From Clostridium_AD frigoriphilum (lineage in GTDB: Bacteria; Bacillota; Clostridia; Clostridiales; Clostridiaceae), in NCBI RefSeq assembly GCF_036541405.1, contig NZ_JAZHFS010000007.1, forward strand, positions 144,832 through 208,831: DNA of 64,000 nucleotides. Reading direction: 5' to 3'. Below, piece by piece: positions 33,280-42,693 of the stretch. The translations under genes were made by a program, and so were the position numbers. The notes beneath the pieces were generated by a model. The model had not been told where the DNA came from. It was given only the letters and a program-made list of their open reading frames with translations, and did not search any database. Numbering within the stretch: position 1 is the first letter of the stretch; each line of letters starts with the position of its first letter.

Positions 33280-33756
33280 ATGAAAACTGTTGATACTAAG
33301 GATGTAGGATTTGTTGAAGTATTTAGCATTACAATTGTAGTAGATAAACCTATTTTGGTTGGACAAGATGATATAGTTGGAAGACGTCAATTAATCCCTA
33401 TTTTATCAGGTGAGGTAAATGGTCTTGGCTTTAAAGGGAAAGTACTTCCGGGAGGAATTGATAGTCAAGTTATCCGCCCAGATGGAAAATGTGAACTTTC
33501 GGCAAGATATGCTATTAAGTTAGATGATGGTGCTACAATTTACATTGAAAACAATGGAATTCGCACAGTACCATTCAAATACATAGAAGATGTAAAGGCC
33601 GGTAAATTCGTTGATCCTAGCGTTTATTATTTTCGTACAATTCCAATTTTCGAAACATACAGTGAGAAATATAAATGGATGATGAATAACATTTTCGTAT
33701 GTTACGCTACTAGATTGCCAGAAAATGTCTTGTTAACATTCTATAAAGTTCTTTAG
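33280..33756 (+). CDS. DUF3237-like protein
   Basis: Cytosolic protein of 158 residues predicted to be mostly beta, matching the DUF3237 family as I recall it: VGRRQLIPILSGEVNG near residue 40, GKVLPGGIDSQVIRPDG, and a C-terminal FETYSEKYKWMMNNIFV. Function is not established for the family. The ATG at 33280 is chosen over the GTG at 33271, which lies within the AAGGAG ribosome site. It stands alone after the shared promoter block; the next gene begins 69 bases on. Confidence 0.72.
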   Translation: MKTVDTKDVGFVEVFSITIVVDKPILVGQDDIVGRRQLIPILSGEVNGLGFKGKVLPGGIDSQVIRPDGKCELSARYAIKLDDGATIYIENNGIRTVPFKYIEDVKAGKFVDPSVYYFRTIPIFETYSEKYKWMMNNIFVCYATRLPENVLLTFYKVL

Positions 33757-33825
33757 TAGATTTAGATAATATAATTGTATTTGATTTTTTTATAAAAGTA
33801 TTATTAATAAAGGGTAGGTAAATTA

Positions 33826-34815
33826 ATGAAAAAATATAAATTTAATTTGATATTAGGTATAGCCTCTGTGGGTATTTTTATACTATTAATTATATTCACA
33901 CATGGTTGGATGGATTTGATTCATCAAATGAAAAACTTACATATTCAATGGCTAATTGCGGCTATTTTCTCCATGTTTTTATATTGGGTTTGTGAAGCTA
34001 GAATCTTACAAGTAACTGTATTTCTAATGAAAAAGGACTATAAATTTAAAGAAGCTTTTAAAGTCACTCTTATTGGGCAATATTTTAATTCAATTACTCC
34101 CTTTGCATCTGGTGGTCAACCAATGCAATTATATGCACTTACTAAACAAGGAGTGGCCGCTGGCAAAGCTGGTTCAGCGCTTATGATTAAATTTATTATG
34201 TATCAAGCTATATTAACTATATACTCTCTAGTTCTTATATTTTGGAAATTAGATTTTTTTAGACGAAAAACCAGCAATTTATTTTATTTAATAGGCATAG
34301 GTTTTTTAGTTCATGCTAGTGTAATTGTATGTTTAATTATTTTTTCGAAGTATCGTAAATTAACACACAAATTTATAAATATTTTATCTAAAATATTACG
34401 AAAGTTTAAATTTGTAAAAAATGTATCAAAATTAGAAGTAGATATTAACCAGAATTTAGATCAATTCCATGATAATATGCAAATAGCAAAACATAGTAAA
34501 GGATTAATTTTTGAAGCTGTTATATATACAACGCTGCAGCTAACAATATATTTTATTATTCCTTATTTTATCTATCTTAGTTTTGGAATGAAGGGTGCTA
34601 GCATTGGTAGTATGATAGCGGGAACTTCTTTCATAATGATGATAACAGCTGTTATACCATCACCTGGAGCCATGGGAGGCGCGGAAGGCGCTTTCTATAT
34701 TTGTTTTAGTTTGTTTTTTGCAGCTAGTAATATAATGGCCGGTATATTGTTATGGAGGTTAATTACTTTTTACTCCTGTATAATTTTTGGGTTTTATGCA
34801 CTTAAAAAGAAATAA
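33826..34815 (+). CDS. UPF0104 / lysylphosphatidylglycerol synthase TM-region family protein
   Basis: Polytopic membrane protein of 329 residues with about eight segments and the family patterns TLIGQYFNSITPFASGGQPMQ and TAVIPSPGAMGGAEGAF. The same fold forms the flippase part of MprF, which moves aminoacylated lipids; stand-alone members lack the catalytic synthase domain, as here. It may move or bind a lipid in the membrane. The ribosome site is a weak GGGTAGG before the ATG. It ends at a shared bidirectional terminator facing the potassium transporter gene. Confidence 0.85.
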   Translation: MKKYKFNLILGIASVGIFILLIIFTHGWMDLIHQMKNLHIQWLIAAIFSMFLYWVCEARILQVTVFLMKKDYKFKEAFKVTLIGQYFNSITPFASGGQPMQLYALTKQGVAAGKAGSALMIKFIMYQAILTIYSLVLIFWKLDFFRRKTSNLFYLIGIGFLVHASVIVCLIIFSKYRKLTHKFINILSKILRKFKFVKNVSKLEVDINQNLDQFHDNMQIAKHSKGLIFEAVIYTTLQLTIYFIIPYFIYLSFGMKGASIGSMIAGTSFIMMITAVIPSPGAMGGAEGAFYICFSLFFAASNIMAGILLWRLITFYSCIIFGFYALKKK

Positions 34816-34820
34816 ATCAG

Positions 34821-34850
34821 AAAAATCATTAGCCTCGGCTAATGATTTTT
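34821..34850. terminator. Bidirectional terminator between the UPF0104 and KimA-like genes
   Basis: Perfect 14-bp arms (34821-34834 and 34837-34850) flanked by A5 and T5, between convergent genes. Confidence 0.9.
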
Positions 34851-34855
34851 AATTT

Positions 34856-36694
34856 CTACTCTTTTATTATATACGGCACTGTAAGCACTGCCACATTTCT
34901 ATTTTTATATAATTGACTCTTTATAAAATACCCTGTTTGGTTATGAAGTAAATTATGCCACCATTTAGTAATAACAAACTGCGTTAAAACTACAGTCACT
35001 GTTTCTCCATGTTTTGAAGAACGCTCTTCTGATTGTATAAAATTCATTAATGGTTCCATTACGTCTCTATATGAGGAGTGCTCTATTATTAATGGAATTC
35101 CTGGATTATACTCTTTCCACTTTCTTTTTAATTTTTGAGTAATTTCAGGATCAGTTGATACATGAAATGCAACAACGTTTTGTGATAAACATTTAGCACA
35201 GTTTAATGCCTTTAGGAATGATTTATTTAATGTACCTAAAAGTATTATTACATGCTGATCATTATTTGTTACTGACCCAACTTTGGGTCTTAGGTCATTT
35301 GTTAATCTTATTTGCTCCACTACATGAGTATAATGTTCCTTAATCTTTAACATAAAATAAACAAGCATTGGTAATATGATACAAACAATCCAAGCACCTT
35401 GAGTAAACTTTATAATGCCTATAAGTATTACTGTAATAAAAGTTATAACAGCACCAAATCCGTTTACGGCCGCCTTAAATTTCCAACCAAGTGATTTTTC
35501 CCTTTTCCACTTTAAGAACATTCCAACTTGAGAAAGTGTAAAAGATATAAATACACCAACAGCATATAACGGTAAAAGTGCATGTGTATCGCCTTGAAAA
35601 ACAATAATTAATATTGCAGAAGCTACAGCTAGTACTATTATTCCATTTGAAAAACTTAATCTTTTTCCTCTTTGAGAAAATTGCCTCGGAACATATCCAT
35701 CATTTCCCATTAAAGAAAGTAATAATGGAAGACCTGCATAAGATGTATTAGCAGCCATTATTAAAATAATTGCAGTGGTAAATTGAATAACATAAAAGAA
35801 AATATTTTTTCCGAAAACTTGCTGAGTAATTTGAGCAAGTACTGTCATATGATTAACAGGTACTGCATGATAAATTGTTGCTAAGAAAGATAATCCTACA
35901 AAAATAAAAAATACTAACCCACCCAGTAAAACCAAAACAGTTTTTGCATTTTTTTGTGATGGTTCTTGAAAATTAGGTATACCATTACTTACAGCTTCAA
36001 CTCCCGTTAACCCACTACAACCTGAAGCAAATGCACGAAGAAACAGAAATAATGTAATATCACCTACTTGCCTTGGCATTGAAAATAAAGGCTGTGGCGA
36101 ATAACCAAAAACATAATGTCTAACAAGACCAGTAACAATAAGCACTACACAAGAGCCTATGAATATATATGTTGGAACTCCAAAAAGTTTAGATGATTCC
36201 TTCGTTCCTCTTAAATTCCCTATTGTTATAATTAATAACATTATAAGAGCTATAGCTACTTTGTACTTATACAAAAATGGCATAGCCGATGTTATGGCAG
36301 CTGTTCCAGCACTTATACTAACAGCAACTGTAAGTACATAACCTACAGTAAGAGCTGCTCCCGCAGTAAGCCCTGGGGTTACTCCCAGATTATCCTTTGC
36401 AACTATGTATGATCCTCCACCAGATGGGTAGCTATCAATGGTTTGCATGTATGAAAAAACGAGTATGAGCAATAGTAAAACAATACACAATGCAGCATAA
36501 AACATATATCTATATGCCATAGAACCCATAACTCCAATTAACACAATTAAAATTTCCTCACCTGCATATGCAACGGAGGAAACTGCATCACTGGATAATA
36601 TAGGTAGTCCCCATAAAACGTTTAATTTTTCTCCTTCTAATTCTTCTGTTTTTAATGTCTTACCTATTAGTATTTCTCTTATCTTTGAAAACAT
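34856..36694 (-). CDS. kimA: KimA-like potassium/proton symporter (APC/KUP family)
   Basis: Membrane transporter of 612 residues with about twelve segments (about 25-455) and a cytosolic C-terminal domain (about 465-612) with a UspA-like fold. The sequence follows Bacillus KimA/YdaO closely by memory: PILSSDAVSSVAYAGEEIL at the start, YPSGGGSYIVAKDNLG, TVAVSISAGTAAITSAMP, ASGCSGLTGVEAVSNGIP and HSSYRDVMEPL in the tail. KimA is a high-affinity potassium importer inhibited by c-di-AMP. In Bacillus a c-di-AMP riboswitch precedes the gene; the 299 bases upstream here are AT-rich and I see no such riboswitch. The ATG follows GAGGTG. Confidence 0.82.
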   Translation of the reverse strand: MFSKIREILIGKTLKTEELEGEKLNVLWGLPILSSDAVSSVAYAGEEILIVLIGVMGSMAYRYMFYAALCIVLLLLILVFSYMQTIDSYPSGGGSYIVAKDNLGVTPGLTAGAALTVGYVLTVAVSISAGTAAITSAMPFLYKYKVAIALIMLLIITIGNLRGTKESSKLFGVPTYIFIGSCVVLIVTGLVRHYVFGYSPQPLFSMPRQVGDITLFLFLRAFASGCSGLTGVEAVSNGIPNFQEPSQKNAKTVLVLLGGLVFFIFVGLSFLATIYHAVPVNHMTVLAQITQQVFGKNIFFYVIQFTTAIILIMAANTSYAGLPLLLSLMGNDGYVPRQFSQRGKRLSFSNGIIVLAVASAILIIVFQGDTHALLPLYAVGVFISFTLSQVGMFLKWKREKSLGWKFKAAVNGFGAVITFITVILIGIIKFTQGAWIVCIILPMLVYFMLKIKEHYTHVVEQIRLTNDLRPKVGSVTNNDQHVIILLGTLNKSFLKALNCAKCLSQNVVAFHVSTDPEITQKLKRKWKEYNPGIPLIIEHSSYRDVMEPLMNFIQSEERSSKHGETVTVVLTQFVITKWWHNLLHNQTGYFIKSQLYKNRNVAVLTVPYIIKE

Positions 36695-36926
36695 AAATGC
36701 ACCTCTGTAGTCTAATTTATTTATACAATATTTCTCTATTATATATTATTAATTCTAACATTTCAACCTATAATTAATCTATTTTTGACGAAATATAGCC
36801 AAATTTATACTTCTAACGGTAGATAATTAACGTTATAATTCAAATAGTCATACATGCATAATATATATGTATTTAAAGTTGCTTATTAGTCGTTTTCATG
36901 TTACTTTTCTCTAAGTGAATCAAAAA

Positions 36927-36965
36927 AGAATAGAGTATATGGTTAAGCCCATATATCCTATTCTT
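36927..36965 (-). terminator. Terminator of the nitrite/sulfite reductase gene
   Basis: Stem of about 16 pairs with one mismatch (36927-36943 and 36949-36965); on the minus strand it ends in CTTTTTTG. Confidence 0.85.
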
Positions 36966-36993
36966 AATTATCTGTCTATGTTATTTAATTTCT

Positions 36994-38544
36994 TTATACT
37001 ATATATTTAGTTACTATTTCATTAAACTCATCCACGTTTTGTTCCATCCAAGTAGTGAAGTCTTTGTTTGAATTATCTACGGCACTTGCAAGTTCAAATA
37101 AAAATTCTGGCACATCCACTTGTTTAATATCTCCATAAATTTTACCGAGCTTTGTTTTACCTATCCCAAGATCTCCACCAATATGTAATTCAAATACATT
37201 TGTAAGTTCATCTTGAATTTTTTTCTTTTTACCACGAAATCCAATTGTTCCTATTTCATGTACGGAGCAAGAATTAGTGCATCCGGATATATGAACAGGT
37301 GGCAATATATCTTTTGTGAAGTTCTTTTCTTTAAAATAGCTTAAAATATCCTTTAAAGTAGTCTGGCTTTCTAGTATTCCCATTTGACAAGTGGGAACTC
37401 CAATGCAGCAAGTAGAATATTCAAGTGAAGTATTTCCACCCATTCCCTCTGTTAAGTCAAGTAATATTTGTGCTTCTTTACCATTCAAATTTCTAATGTA
37501 TAATCCTTCTGACATAGTTAATCTTATTTCTACATCATCCATACCTTCTATTTTATCTATTATTAGTTTTAAATACTGTGTTTTTAATTGTCCTCCCATT
37601 GGATGAACATACACACTATATAACCCATTTTGTTTTTGTGAGATTAGTCTTGGACTTTTTATAGAAGTTTCAATACCAGTCTTATCATAAACCTTAGTTT
37701 CTACCTTAATCTTCAAATTGCCTTTAGCCTTAACCTTCTCCAAATAACTGTTATAACAATTTATAAATTTCTCATCGCCCATTCTTTCCTTAATATATCT
37801 TATACGAGCTTTTCCCTTATTTACATAATCGCCTTCATTAATAAAAAGCTCAGTTAATGCTTCAACATGGTATAGAATATCCTCAGGATTTATTAATTGA
37901 CCACTGGAAACAGATAGTCTTGAATTGTTTCCTATTCCACCACCTAAGTATACTTTGAAATATTGGGTGCCATTTTCAATAACCGCTAAAAACCCTAAAT
38001 CAGTAGCAGTTACGTGTGACTCATCCTTGTCGTTACTTGAAAATGCAACTTTAAATTTTCTTGGTAGTTTATATGTATATATCTTATTTAAAAAATGTTT
38101 ACCCACTGCAGTTGCATAAGGTGATATATCAAAAACCTCATTTTTTTCTACCCCAGATAGTGGTGATGCAGAAACATTTCTAGGATAATTACCACCTGAA
38201 CCCCTTACGTATAAGTCTTTGTTTATACCTTCCTTCATAATATTACAAACTTCATCTATAGTAATTCCATGTAATTGCATTGCTTGACGAGTAGTTATAT
38301 GTATATTTTCTACTTTATATCTATTTGCAAAGTCATAAATTTGTTTAAGATCCCTTATAGAAGCTATCCCAGCTGGCATTCTAAATCTTACCATAAAATC
38401 CTTGCCACTACTCTGGGCATATACTCCCATACCACCGGAAGCTCCTTTAAAATCCATCTTACTCATTTCACCACTTAAAAATTTATTACCAAGTGCTCTA
38501 AACCCTTCAATTTCAGAAAGAAGAATCTCATTTAAATTATCCAT
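36994..38544 (-). CDS. Siroheme- and [4Fe-4S]-containing nitrite/sulfite reductase
   Basis: Cytosolic six-electron reductase of 516 residues with the two-fold repeated ferredoxin-like/sirohaem fold. The cluster-sirohaem ligands are visible as C-x5-C (CIGVPTC) and C-x3-C (SGCTNSCSV). N-terminal FMVRFRMPAG and THITTRQ-type patterns (NIHITTRQAMQLHGI) are typical. It may reduce nitrite to ammonia or sulfite to sulfide, and the sequence alone does not decide. The start is ATG 38544, nine bases after AAAGGA; the upstream ATG at 38553 abuts the ribosome site. A LysR gene is divergent 122 bases away, the usual arrangement for sulfite or nitrite control. Confidence 0.88.
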   Translation of the reverse strand: MDNLNEILLSEIEGFRALGNKFLSGEMSKMDFKGASGGMGVYAQSSGKDFMVRFRMPAGIASIRDLKQIYDFANRYKVENIHITTRQAMQLHGITIDEVCNIMKEGINKDLYVRGSGGNYPRNVSASPLSGVEKNEVFDISPYATAVGKHFLNKIYTYKLPRKFKVAFSSNDKDESHVTATDLGFLAVIENGTQYFKVYLGGGIGNNSRLSVSSGQLINPEDILYHVEALTELFINEGDYVNKGKARIRYIKERMGDEKFINCYNSYLEKVKAKGNLKIKVETKVYDKTGIETSIKSPRLISQKQNGLYSVYVHPMGGQLKTQYLKLIIDKIEGMDDVEIRLTMSEGLYIRNLNGKEAQILLDLTEGMGGNTSLEYSTCCIGVPTCQMGILESQTTLKDILSYFKEKNFTKDILPPVHISGCTNSCSVHEIGTIGFRGKKKKIQDELTNVFELHIGGDLGIGKTKLGKIYGDIKQVDVPEFLFELASAVDNSNKDFTTWMEQNVDEFNEIVTKYIV

Positions 38545-38603
38545 TTGTATCATTCCTTTCGTATTGCAACATCCATCTGACTATAGTATACTTGTTTTTA
38601 ACC

Positions 38604-38638
38604 AATAAGTATAATACATGTTTTCTATAATACTTATT
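38604..38638. promoter_or_regulatory. Inverted repeat between the reductase and LysR genes, likely LysR operator
   Basis: Perfect 9-bp arms (AATAAGTAT at 38604-38612 and ATACTTATT at 38630-38638) with 17 bases between, in the divergent intergenic region. Confidence 0.55.
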
Positions 38639-38666
38639 AGTATTACTAATAGGTAGGGTGATAATT

Positions 38667-39557
38667 TTGATAGAGGAATTAAAAACTTTTATTTCTGTTG
38701 TAGACAAAAAAAGCTTCACAAAAGCTGCAAGTACTATCAACATATCCCAGCCAAGTGTTAGTTTACACATTAAAATTCTAGAAAAAAAGTTTAATACAAA
38801 ATTAATAGAAAGATCAAACAAACAAAGAAATATATTAATTACACAAACTGGAGAAATATTATACAAAAAGGCTAAGCAAATAATATCCCTAATTGATGAC
38901 ACAAAAGATGAACTTAACAATTATCATAATTCCACCTCAGGAACCTTAAAAATTGGTGCAAGTATGACAATAGGTGAATTCTTACTCCCCTCAATACTAG
39001 GAGAATTTATTAAAGAGTTTCCAAACATAAAACTAGAAGTCGCTATTGAAAACACACATAATATTTATGAAAAGTTTAAAAACTATGATATTGATATTGC
39101 TTTAATTGAAGGCAGCGTACCTGCACATAACTATACTTCTAAAAATTTTTATAAAGATACAATGGTTATTGTAACTCCAAATTCTTTTACCTATGATAAA
39201 AATATTGGACTTAACCCTAACTTGTCAAATCAAACTTGGATGCATAGGGAAGAAGGTTCTGGAACTGGTGAGTATCTAAATATATTTTTAAATACAGAAG
39301 GTATATCACCAAAGAATTTTATTATTCTTGGAAGTAATTACTCAATTAAAGAAGCTGTTAAAAATAATTTAGGTGTAACTTTTATCTCATCTTTAGTAGT
39401 TGATGATGCCGCTACTAACAATGAACTTAAAATTATAGCTACTAAAACAAAATATAATAGGTTTTTTTCTTACTTAGTTCATGAGAAAAACTTATCAAAG
39501 ATTGCGACATTATTTGTTGAGAAACTAGAAAAGTTTAGTAAGCGTAATATTACATAG
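38667..39557 (+). CDS. LysR-family transcriptional regulator
   Basis: Regulator of 296 residues with an N-terminal winged helix (about 1-62, SFTKAASTINISQPSVSLHI) and a periplasmic-binding-like effector domain (about 90-290). The TTG at 38667 gives the standard opening MIEELKTFISVVD and lies five bases past the AGGGTGAT site; the GTG at 38658 is inside that site. It is divergent from the nitrite/sulfite reductase gene, so it probably activates that gene in response to a sulfur or nitrogen metabolite, as CysL does for sulfite reductase in Bacillus. The effector is not known. Confidence 0.9.
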   Translation: MIEELKTFISVVDKKSFTKAASTINISQPSVSLHIKILEKKFNTKLIERSNKQRNILITQTGEILYKKAKQIISLIDDTKDELNNYHNSTSGTLKIGASMTIGEFLLPSILGEFIKEFPNIKLEVAIENTHNIYEKFKNYDIDIALIEGSVPAHNYTSKNFYKDTMVIVTPNSFTYDKNIGLNPNLSNQTWMHREEGSGTGEYLNIFLNTEGISPKNFIILGSNYSIKEAVKNNLGVTFISSLVVDDAATNNELKIIATKTKYNRFFSYLVHEKNLSKIATLFVEKLEKFSKRNIT

Positions 39558-39609
39558 CTGACACTTAGCCCTACGATTACTTCCATATCCTCATATTATC
39601 TCAAATAAA

Positions 39610-39647
39610 AAAGCACTTCCATCCACTGCTTTGAATGTAAGTGCTTT
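39610..39647 (-). terminator. Terminator of the 2-hydroxyacid-dehydrogenase-like gene
   Basis: 9-bp arms (39610-39618 and 39639-39647); on the minus strand followed by TTTTTATTTG. Confidence 0.8.
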
Positions 39648-39657
39648 GATACTAAAA

Positions 39658-40635
39658 TTATTTTAATACCTCCATATTAACACAATCATCAGGATTTTCA
39701 CCATTTAGGACTTTGATAATATTTTCAGCTGCAACTATTCCCATCTTTGTTCTTGTTTCCATTGTGGCTGAAGAAATACGAGGAACAATTGAAACATTGT
39801 ACATATCTAGAAGTTCTGGTTCAATATTGGGTTCATATTCAAATACATCAAGTCCTGCTCCCCATATTTCACCATCTTTGAGGGCTTTAACTAATGCTTT
39901 TTCGTCAATTACTGGCCCACTACATGTATTAACAATAACTGAAGTATTTTTCATAATAGAAAATTCTTTCTCTCCTATATAATGAATGGTAGAAGATAAA
40001 AGTGGCACGTGTAATGATACAAAATCAGCTTCTTTAAGTAAATTTTCTTTATCTACATAAATAGCGCCAAGTTCTTTTTCCATTTTATGATTTCTAACTA
40101 TATCAGTATATAGTATTTTCATATCAAAAGCCTTAGCTTTCTTTGCAAAGTTAAACCCAATTCGCCCTGCTCCTACAACACCTAATGTCTTGCCTGTAAT
40201 TTCACGACCAAGAAACATCATAGGATCACAAGACTCATAAGCACCATTTCTTGTGAATTTATCCGCTGCCACGATTCTTCTAGACACAACCATTAGAAGT
40301 GTCCATGCAAGATCTGCAGTAGCGTCATCTAATACGCGTGGGGTGTTTGTAATTATTATTCCCTGTTTGGTAGCTGTAACTATATCAATATTGCTGTAAC
40401 CCACACCATAATTAGCAAAAATTTTACATTTGTTCCCTGCTGACTCAAGTACATCTTTATCTATATTGTCAGTTAGAAGACATAAAACAGCATCCTTACC
40501 TTTTACCTTCTCAATAAGCTCTTCTCTTAATAAGCCTCTATCACAAGGATTTATTTCTACATCAAAATGCTTTCTTAAAAGTTCAATAGCCTCATCTGGA
40601 ATTCTTCTTGTTACGTAAACTCTTTTTTTATCCAC
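39658..40635 (-). CDS. D-2-hydroxyacid dehydrogenase-like protein lacking catalytic Arg and His
   Basis: Protein of 325 residues with the full two-domain fold of D-isomer-specific 2-hydroxyacid dehydrogenases (glycerate/hydroxypyruvate type). The NAD-binding loop is intact (GVVGAGRIGFNFA). The catalytic triad is not: the Arg of N-x-x-R-G is Ser (NTCSGPVIDEKAL, about residue 239), and the His of P-H-I-G-S-A-T is Arg (VPRISSATMETR, about residue 286); the Glu in DVFEYEP remains. Normal dehydrogenase chemistry is unlikely, though NAD and substrate binding may persist. The start is taken as GTG 40635; the GTG at 40644 is part of the AGGAGGTGG site. It follows the 40648 gene by 12 bases. Confidence 0.85.
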   Translation of the reverse strand: MDKKRVYVTRRIPDEAIELLRKHFDVEINPCDRGLLREELIEKVKGKDAVLCLLTDNIDKDVLESAGNKCKIFANYGVGYSNIDIVTATKQGIIITNTPRVLDDATADLAWTLLMVVSRRIVAADKFTRNGAYESCDPMMFLGREITGKTLGVVGAGRIGFNFAKKAKAFDMKILYTDIVRNHKMEKELGAIYVDKENLLKEADFVSLHVPLLSSTIHYIGEKEFSIMKNTSVIVNTCSGPVIDEKALVKALKDGEIWGAGLDVFEYEPNIEPELLDMYNVSIVPRISSATMETRTKMGIVAAENIIKVLNGENPDDCVNMEVLK

Positions 40636-40647
40636 AGATTCCACCTC

Positions 40648-41382
40648 CTATAAATACTCGCCGCTTTCATTTGAAATCTTCTCAAATATAAGTTCATTTT
40701 TAAGTTTCCCTATTTCTTTTATAATCTTCATTTTTCTAAAACAATACGTTATTTTTCTTGCCTTATTTTCAGGAACTTTCAATATTTTCGCCAAATTTTT
40801 GTTTGTAAAATTTTCTGGTAATTCATCTGGTAAAAATATCAAGAAATCCTTCTCCTCTTTAAAAGTGATTTTCTCAATTACCTCTAAAAGCTTATGATCC
40901 ACTATACTTATCCCTTTTCTCCTCCAACTTCCTTTACCATCCTTGCATCTTATCTCTTCTTCTTTAATCATTAAAATTTCCAATATAAAATTATCTGACC
41001 CCATTAAATCAGGTATCCTAATTAATTCATCAAATAGATCAACTAACTTACCCTTTTTAGGTGACTTTCTTCTACTAATTACTATATCAGATTTTTCTGT
41101 AGTTACTATATATTTTTCAGCAGCTATAGGGTGTACTAGCATTACCTTATTATACTTGACCAATTCTCTAAGTTTATTACGAATTGCACTAAAATTTTTT
41201 GTTTGTATTTCAATTAATGAATCTTCTCTCACTAAATCAATTACATATTTATCTAGTTTTACCTCAAATCTATCTCCATCAGTGACATACCACTGTTTAA
41301 TAGATGAATGCAAAGACTTCTCATTTTTTATATTTATTCCATTTTGCTCATAAATTAAAACTTTCTCTTCTACTTGTCCCAT
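40648..41382 (-). CDS. Conserved hypothetical protein, possible PD-(D/E)xK-like fold with winged-helix tail
   Basis: Protein of 244 residues that I recognise only as a type seen in clostridia. The first half has the arrangement WYVTDGDRFEV, then YVIDLV, then LIEIQTKNF and LVHPIAAEKYIV. The D...E-x-Q pattern with an upstream Glu resembles a PD-(D/E)xK nuclease core with Gln in place of Lys. The second half (about 165-240) looks helical with a possible winged helix (NFTNKNLAKILKVPENKARK). It has a good GGTAGGAG site and is transcribed just ahead of the dehydrogenase-like gene, so the pair probably work together. No function is assigned. Confidence 0.6.
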   Translation of the reverse strand: MGQVEEKVLIYEQNGINIKNEKSLHSSIKQWYVTDGDRFEVKLDKYVIDLVREDSLIEIQTKNFSAIRNKLRELVKYNKVMLVHPIAAEKYIVTTEKSDIVISRRKSPKKGKLVDLFDELIRIPDLMGSDNFILEILMIKEEEIRCKDGKGSWRRKGISIVDHKLLEVIEKITFKEEKDFLIFLPDELPENFTNKNLAKILKVPENKARKITYCFRKMKIIKEIGKLKNELIFEKISNESGEYL

Positions 41383-41629
41383 TTCTTCTCCTACCTCTAT
41401 AATAAACCTCTACAATTTTTCTTAGATTAAATAATCTGGCTTTTATAATTATGTATTAATTATAACAGAATTGTTATATAAATAGAATTTATACTGTAAA
41501 ATAAAGTATGTGAATAGTAAAACTCATTAACACATATAACGAGGTAATATGCTAATAATCTATAAAGAGATAATTAATTGTGTATCAAAACATAATATAA
41601 AATAATATACTACTAAAAGGTGATGAAAT

Positions 41630-42121
41630 ATGAAAATTGTGATATTATCTGATACGCATGCAAAAAAACATAATGATAAACTTTTCAAATTAATAGACAA
41701 TTTATTTAAAGAAGCTGATATGATAATTCATGCAGGTGATTATATTTCACCGAGCGTTGTATCAAAATTAAAAGAGCATGAGAATTTCGTTGGAGTATGG
41801 GGAAACAATGATAAACGTTATATAAGAGGTATATTAAATGAAAAAGAAATATTATCCATAGAAGGGTATAGAATTGGTCTGTATCATGGTCATGGCACCA
41901 GCAAAAATACACTAACCACAGCATATGATAAATTTATTAGTGATAAGGTAGATATAATAATCTTTGGACACACTCATCAACCACTTATATTAACTAAAAA
42001 TAAAGTGCTTATGATTAATCCCGGTTCGCCCTCCTGCAAAAGACGTGAGCCATGGTATTCTTATGTTGTTTTAGAAATTGAAAATAAAAAAATAGATGTG
42101 CACTTAAAATTTTTCAGCTGA
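41630..42121 (+). CDS. YfcE/MJ0936-type metallophosphoesterase
   Basis: Calcineurin-like phosphoesterase of 163 residues, cytosolic. All five metal and catalytic motifs are seen: LSDTH, HAGDYI, WGNNDKR, YHGHG and FGHTHQP, followed by INPGSPS. Enzymes of this group cleave phosphodiesters such as cyclic or bis-p-nitrophenyl model substrates; the natural substrate is generally unknown. The ATG follows AAAGGTGAT. It is monocistronic and ends at a terminator shared with convergent copZ. Confidence 0.9.
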   Translation: MKIVILSDTHAKKHNDKLFKLIDNLFKEADMIIHAGDYISPSVVSKLKEHENFVGVWGNNDKRYIRGILNEKEILSIEGYRIGLYHGHGTSKNTLTTAYDKFISDKVDIIIFGHTHQPLILTKNKVLMINPGSPSCKRREPWYSYVVLEIENKKIDVHLKFFS

Positions 42122-42150
42122 TTTTATAAGTTCTACAACTTTCATTTTAA

Positions 42151-42187
42151 AAAAAGTCCTACCATACTCATAATGGTAGGACTTTTT
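42151..42187. terminator. Bidirectional terminator between phosphoesterase and copZ
   Basis: Perfect 14-bp arms (42151-42164 and 42174-42187) flanked by A and T runs. Confidence 0.9.
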
Positions 42188-42190
42188 ATG

Positions 42191-42403
42191 TTAATATTCT
42201 TCAACTTCAGTAACTTCATATCCTGCTTCTTCAATAGCTTCTGAGATATCATTATCCGTTGTTTCATCCTCAAATTCTGCCATTGCAAATTTTTCCTCTA
42301 AATCAACTTTTACTTTAGTAGCACCAATGTCTAGTAATGCTTCCTTTACATGACTTACACAATGTGAACAACTCATTCCATCAATATATAGTTTTTTCTT
42401 CAT
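42191..42403 (-). CDS. copZ: CopZ-like copper chaperone (HMA domain)
   Basis: Single heavy-metal-associated domain of 70 residues with the metal-binding loop GMSCSHC and the usual beta-alpha-beta-beta-alpha-beta length. It would carry Cu(I) in the cytosol to CopA or CsoR. The C-terminus is very acidic (EEAGYEVTEVEEY). It lies 16 kb away from csoR-copA and has no visible CsoR-type GC palindrome upstream, so it may be regulated separately or be constitutive. The site GAAAGGGG precedes the ATG. Confidence 0.85.
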   Translation of the reverse strand: MKKKLYIDGMSCSHCVSHVKEALLDIGATKVKVDLEEKFAMAEFEDETTDNDISEAIEEAGYEVTEVEEY

Positions 42404-42693
42404 TTAAAATTCCCCTTTCAATTGTTTAATTTATATTCCTATATGCTTAAATTTAAATTTATATATTTAAATTTATAATTATACCCTCACTAAGTTAACT
42501 TAGTTTTATATTAGTCTCTTAAATTCCATTTGTCTATATGTATTTAATAAAATCCATATTGAACTAGTAATATATGCTTTTATGTTTCATTTTACTTATT
42601 TTGTAATTGCAAACAAATTGTAGCATATCAAGTGTCACTATTCAAGTTTTTTTATACTTTATTTATTTTATTATCAGCATTCAAAACAAAATT

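Noticed and set aside
36695..36926. c-di-AMP riboswitch upstream of the KimA-like gene
   Set aside because: Expected from Bacillus, but the region is plain AT-rich DNA and I could not find the conserved aptamer segments.
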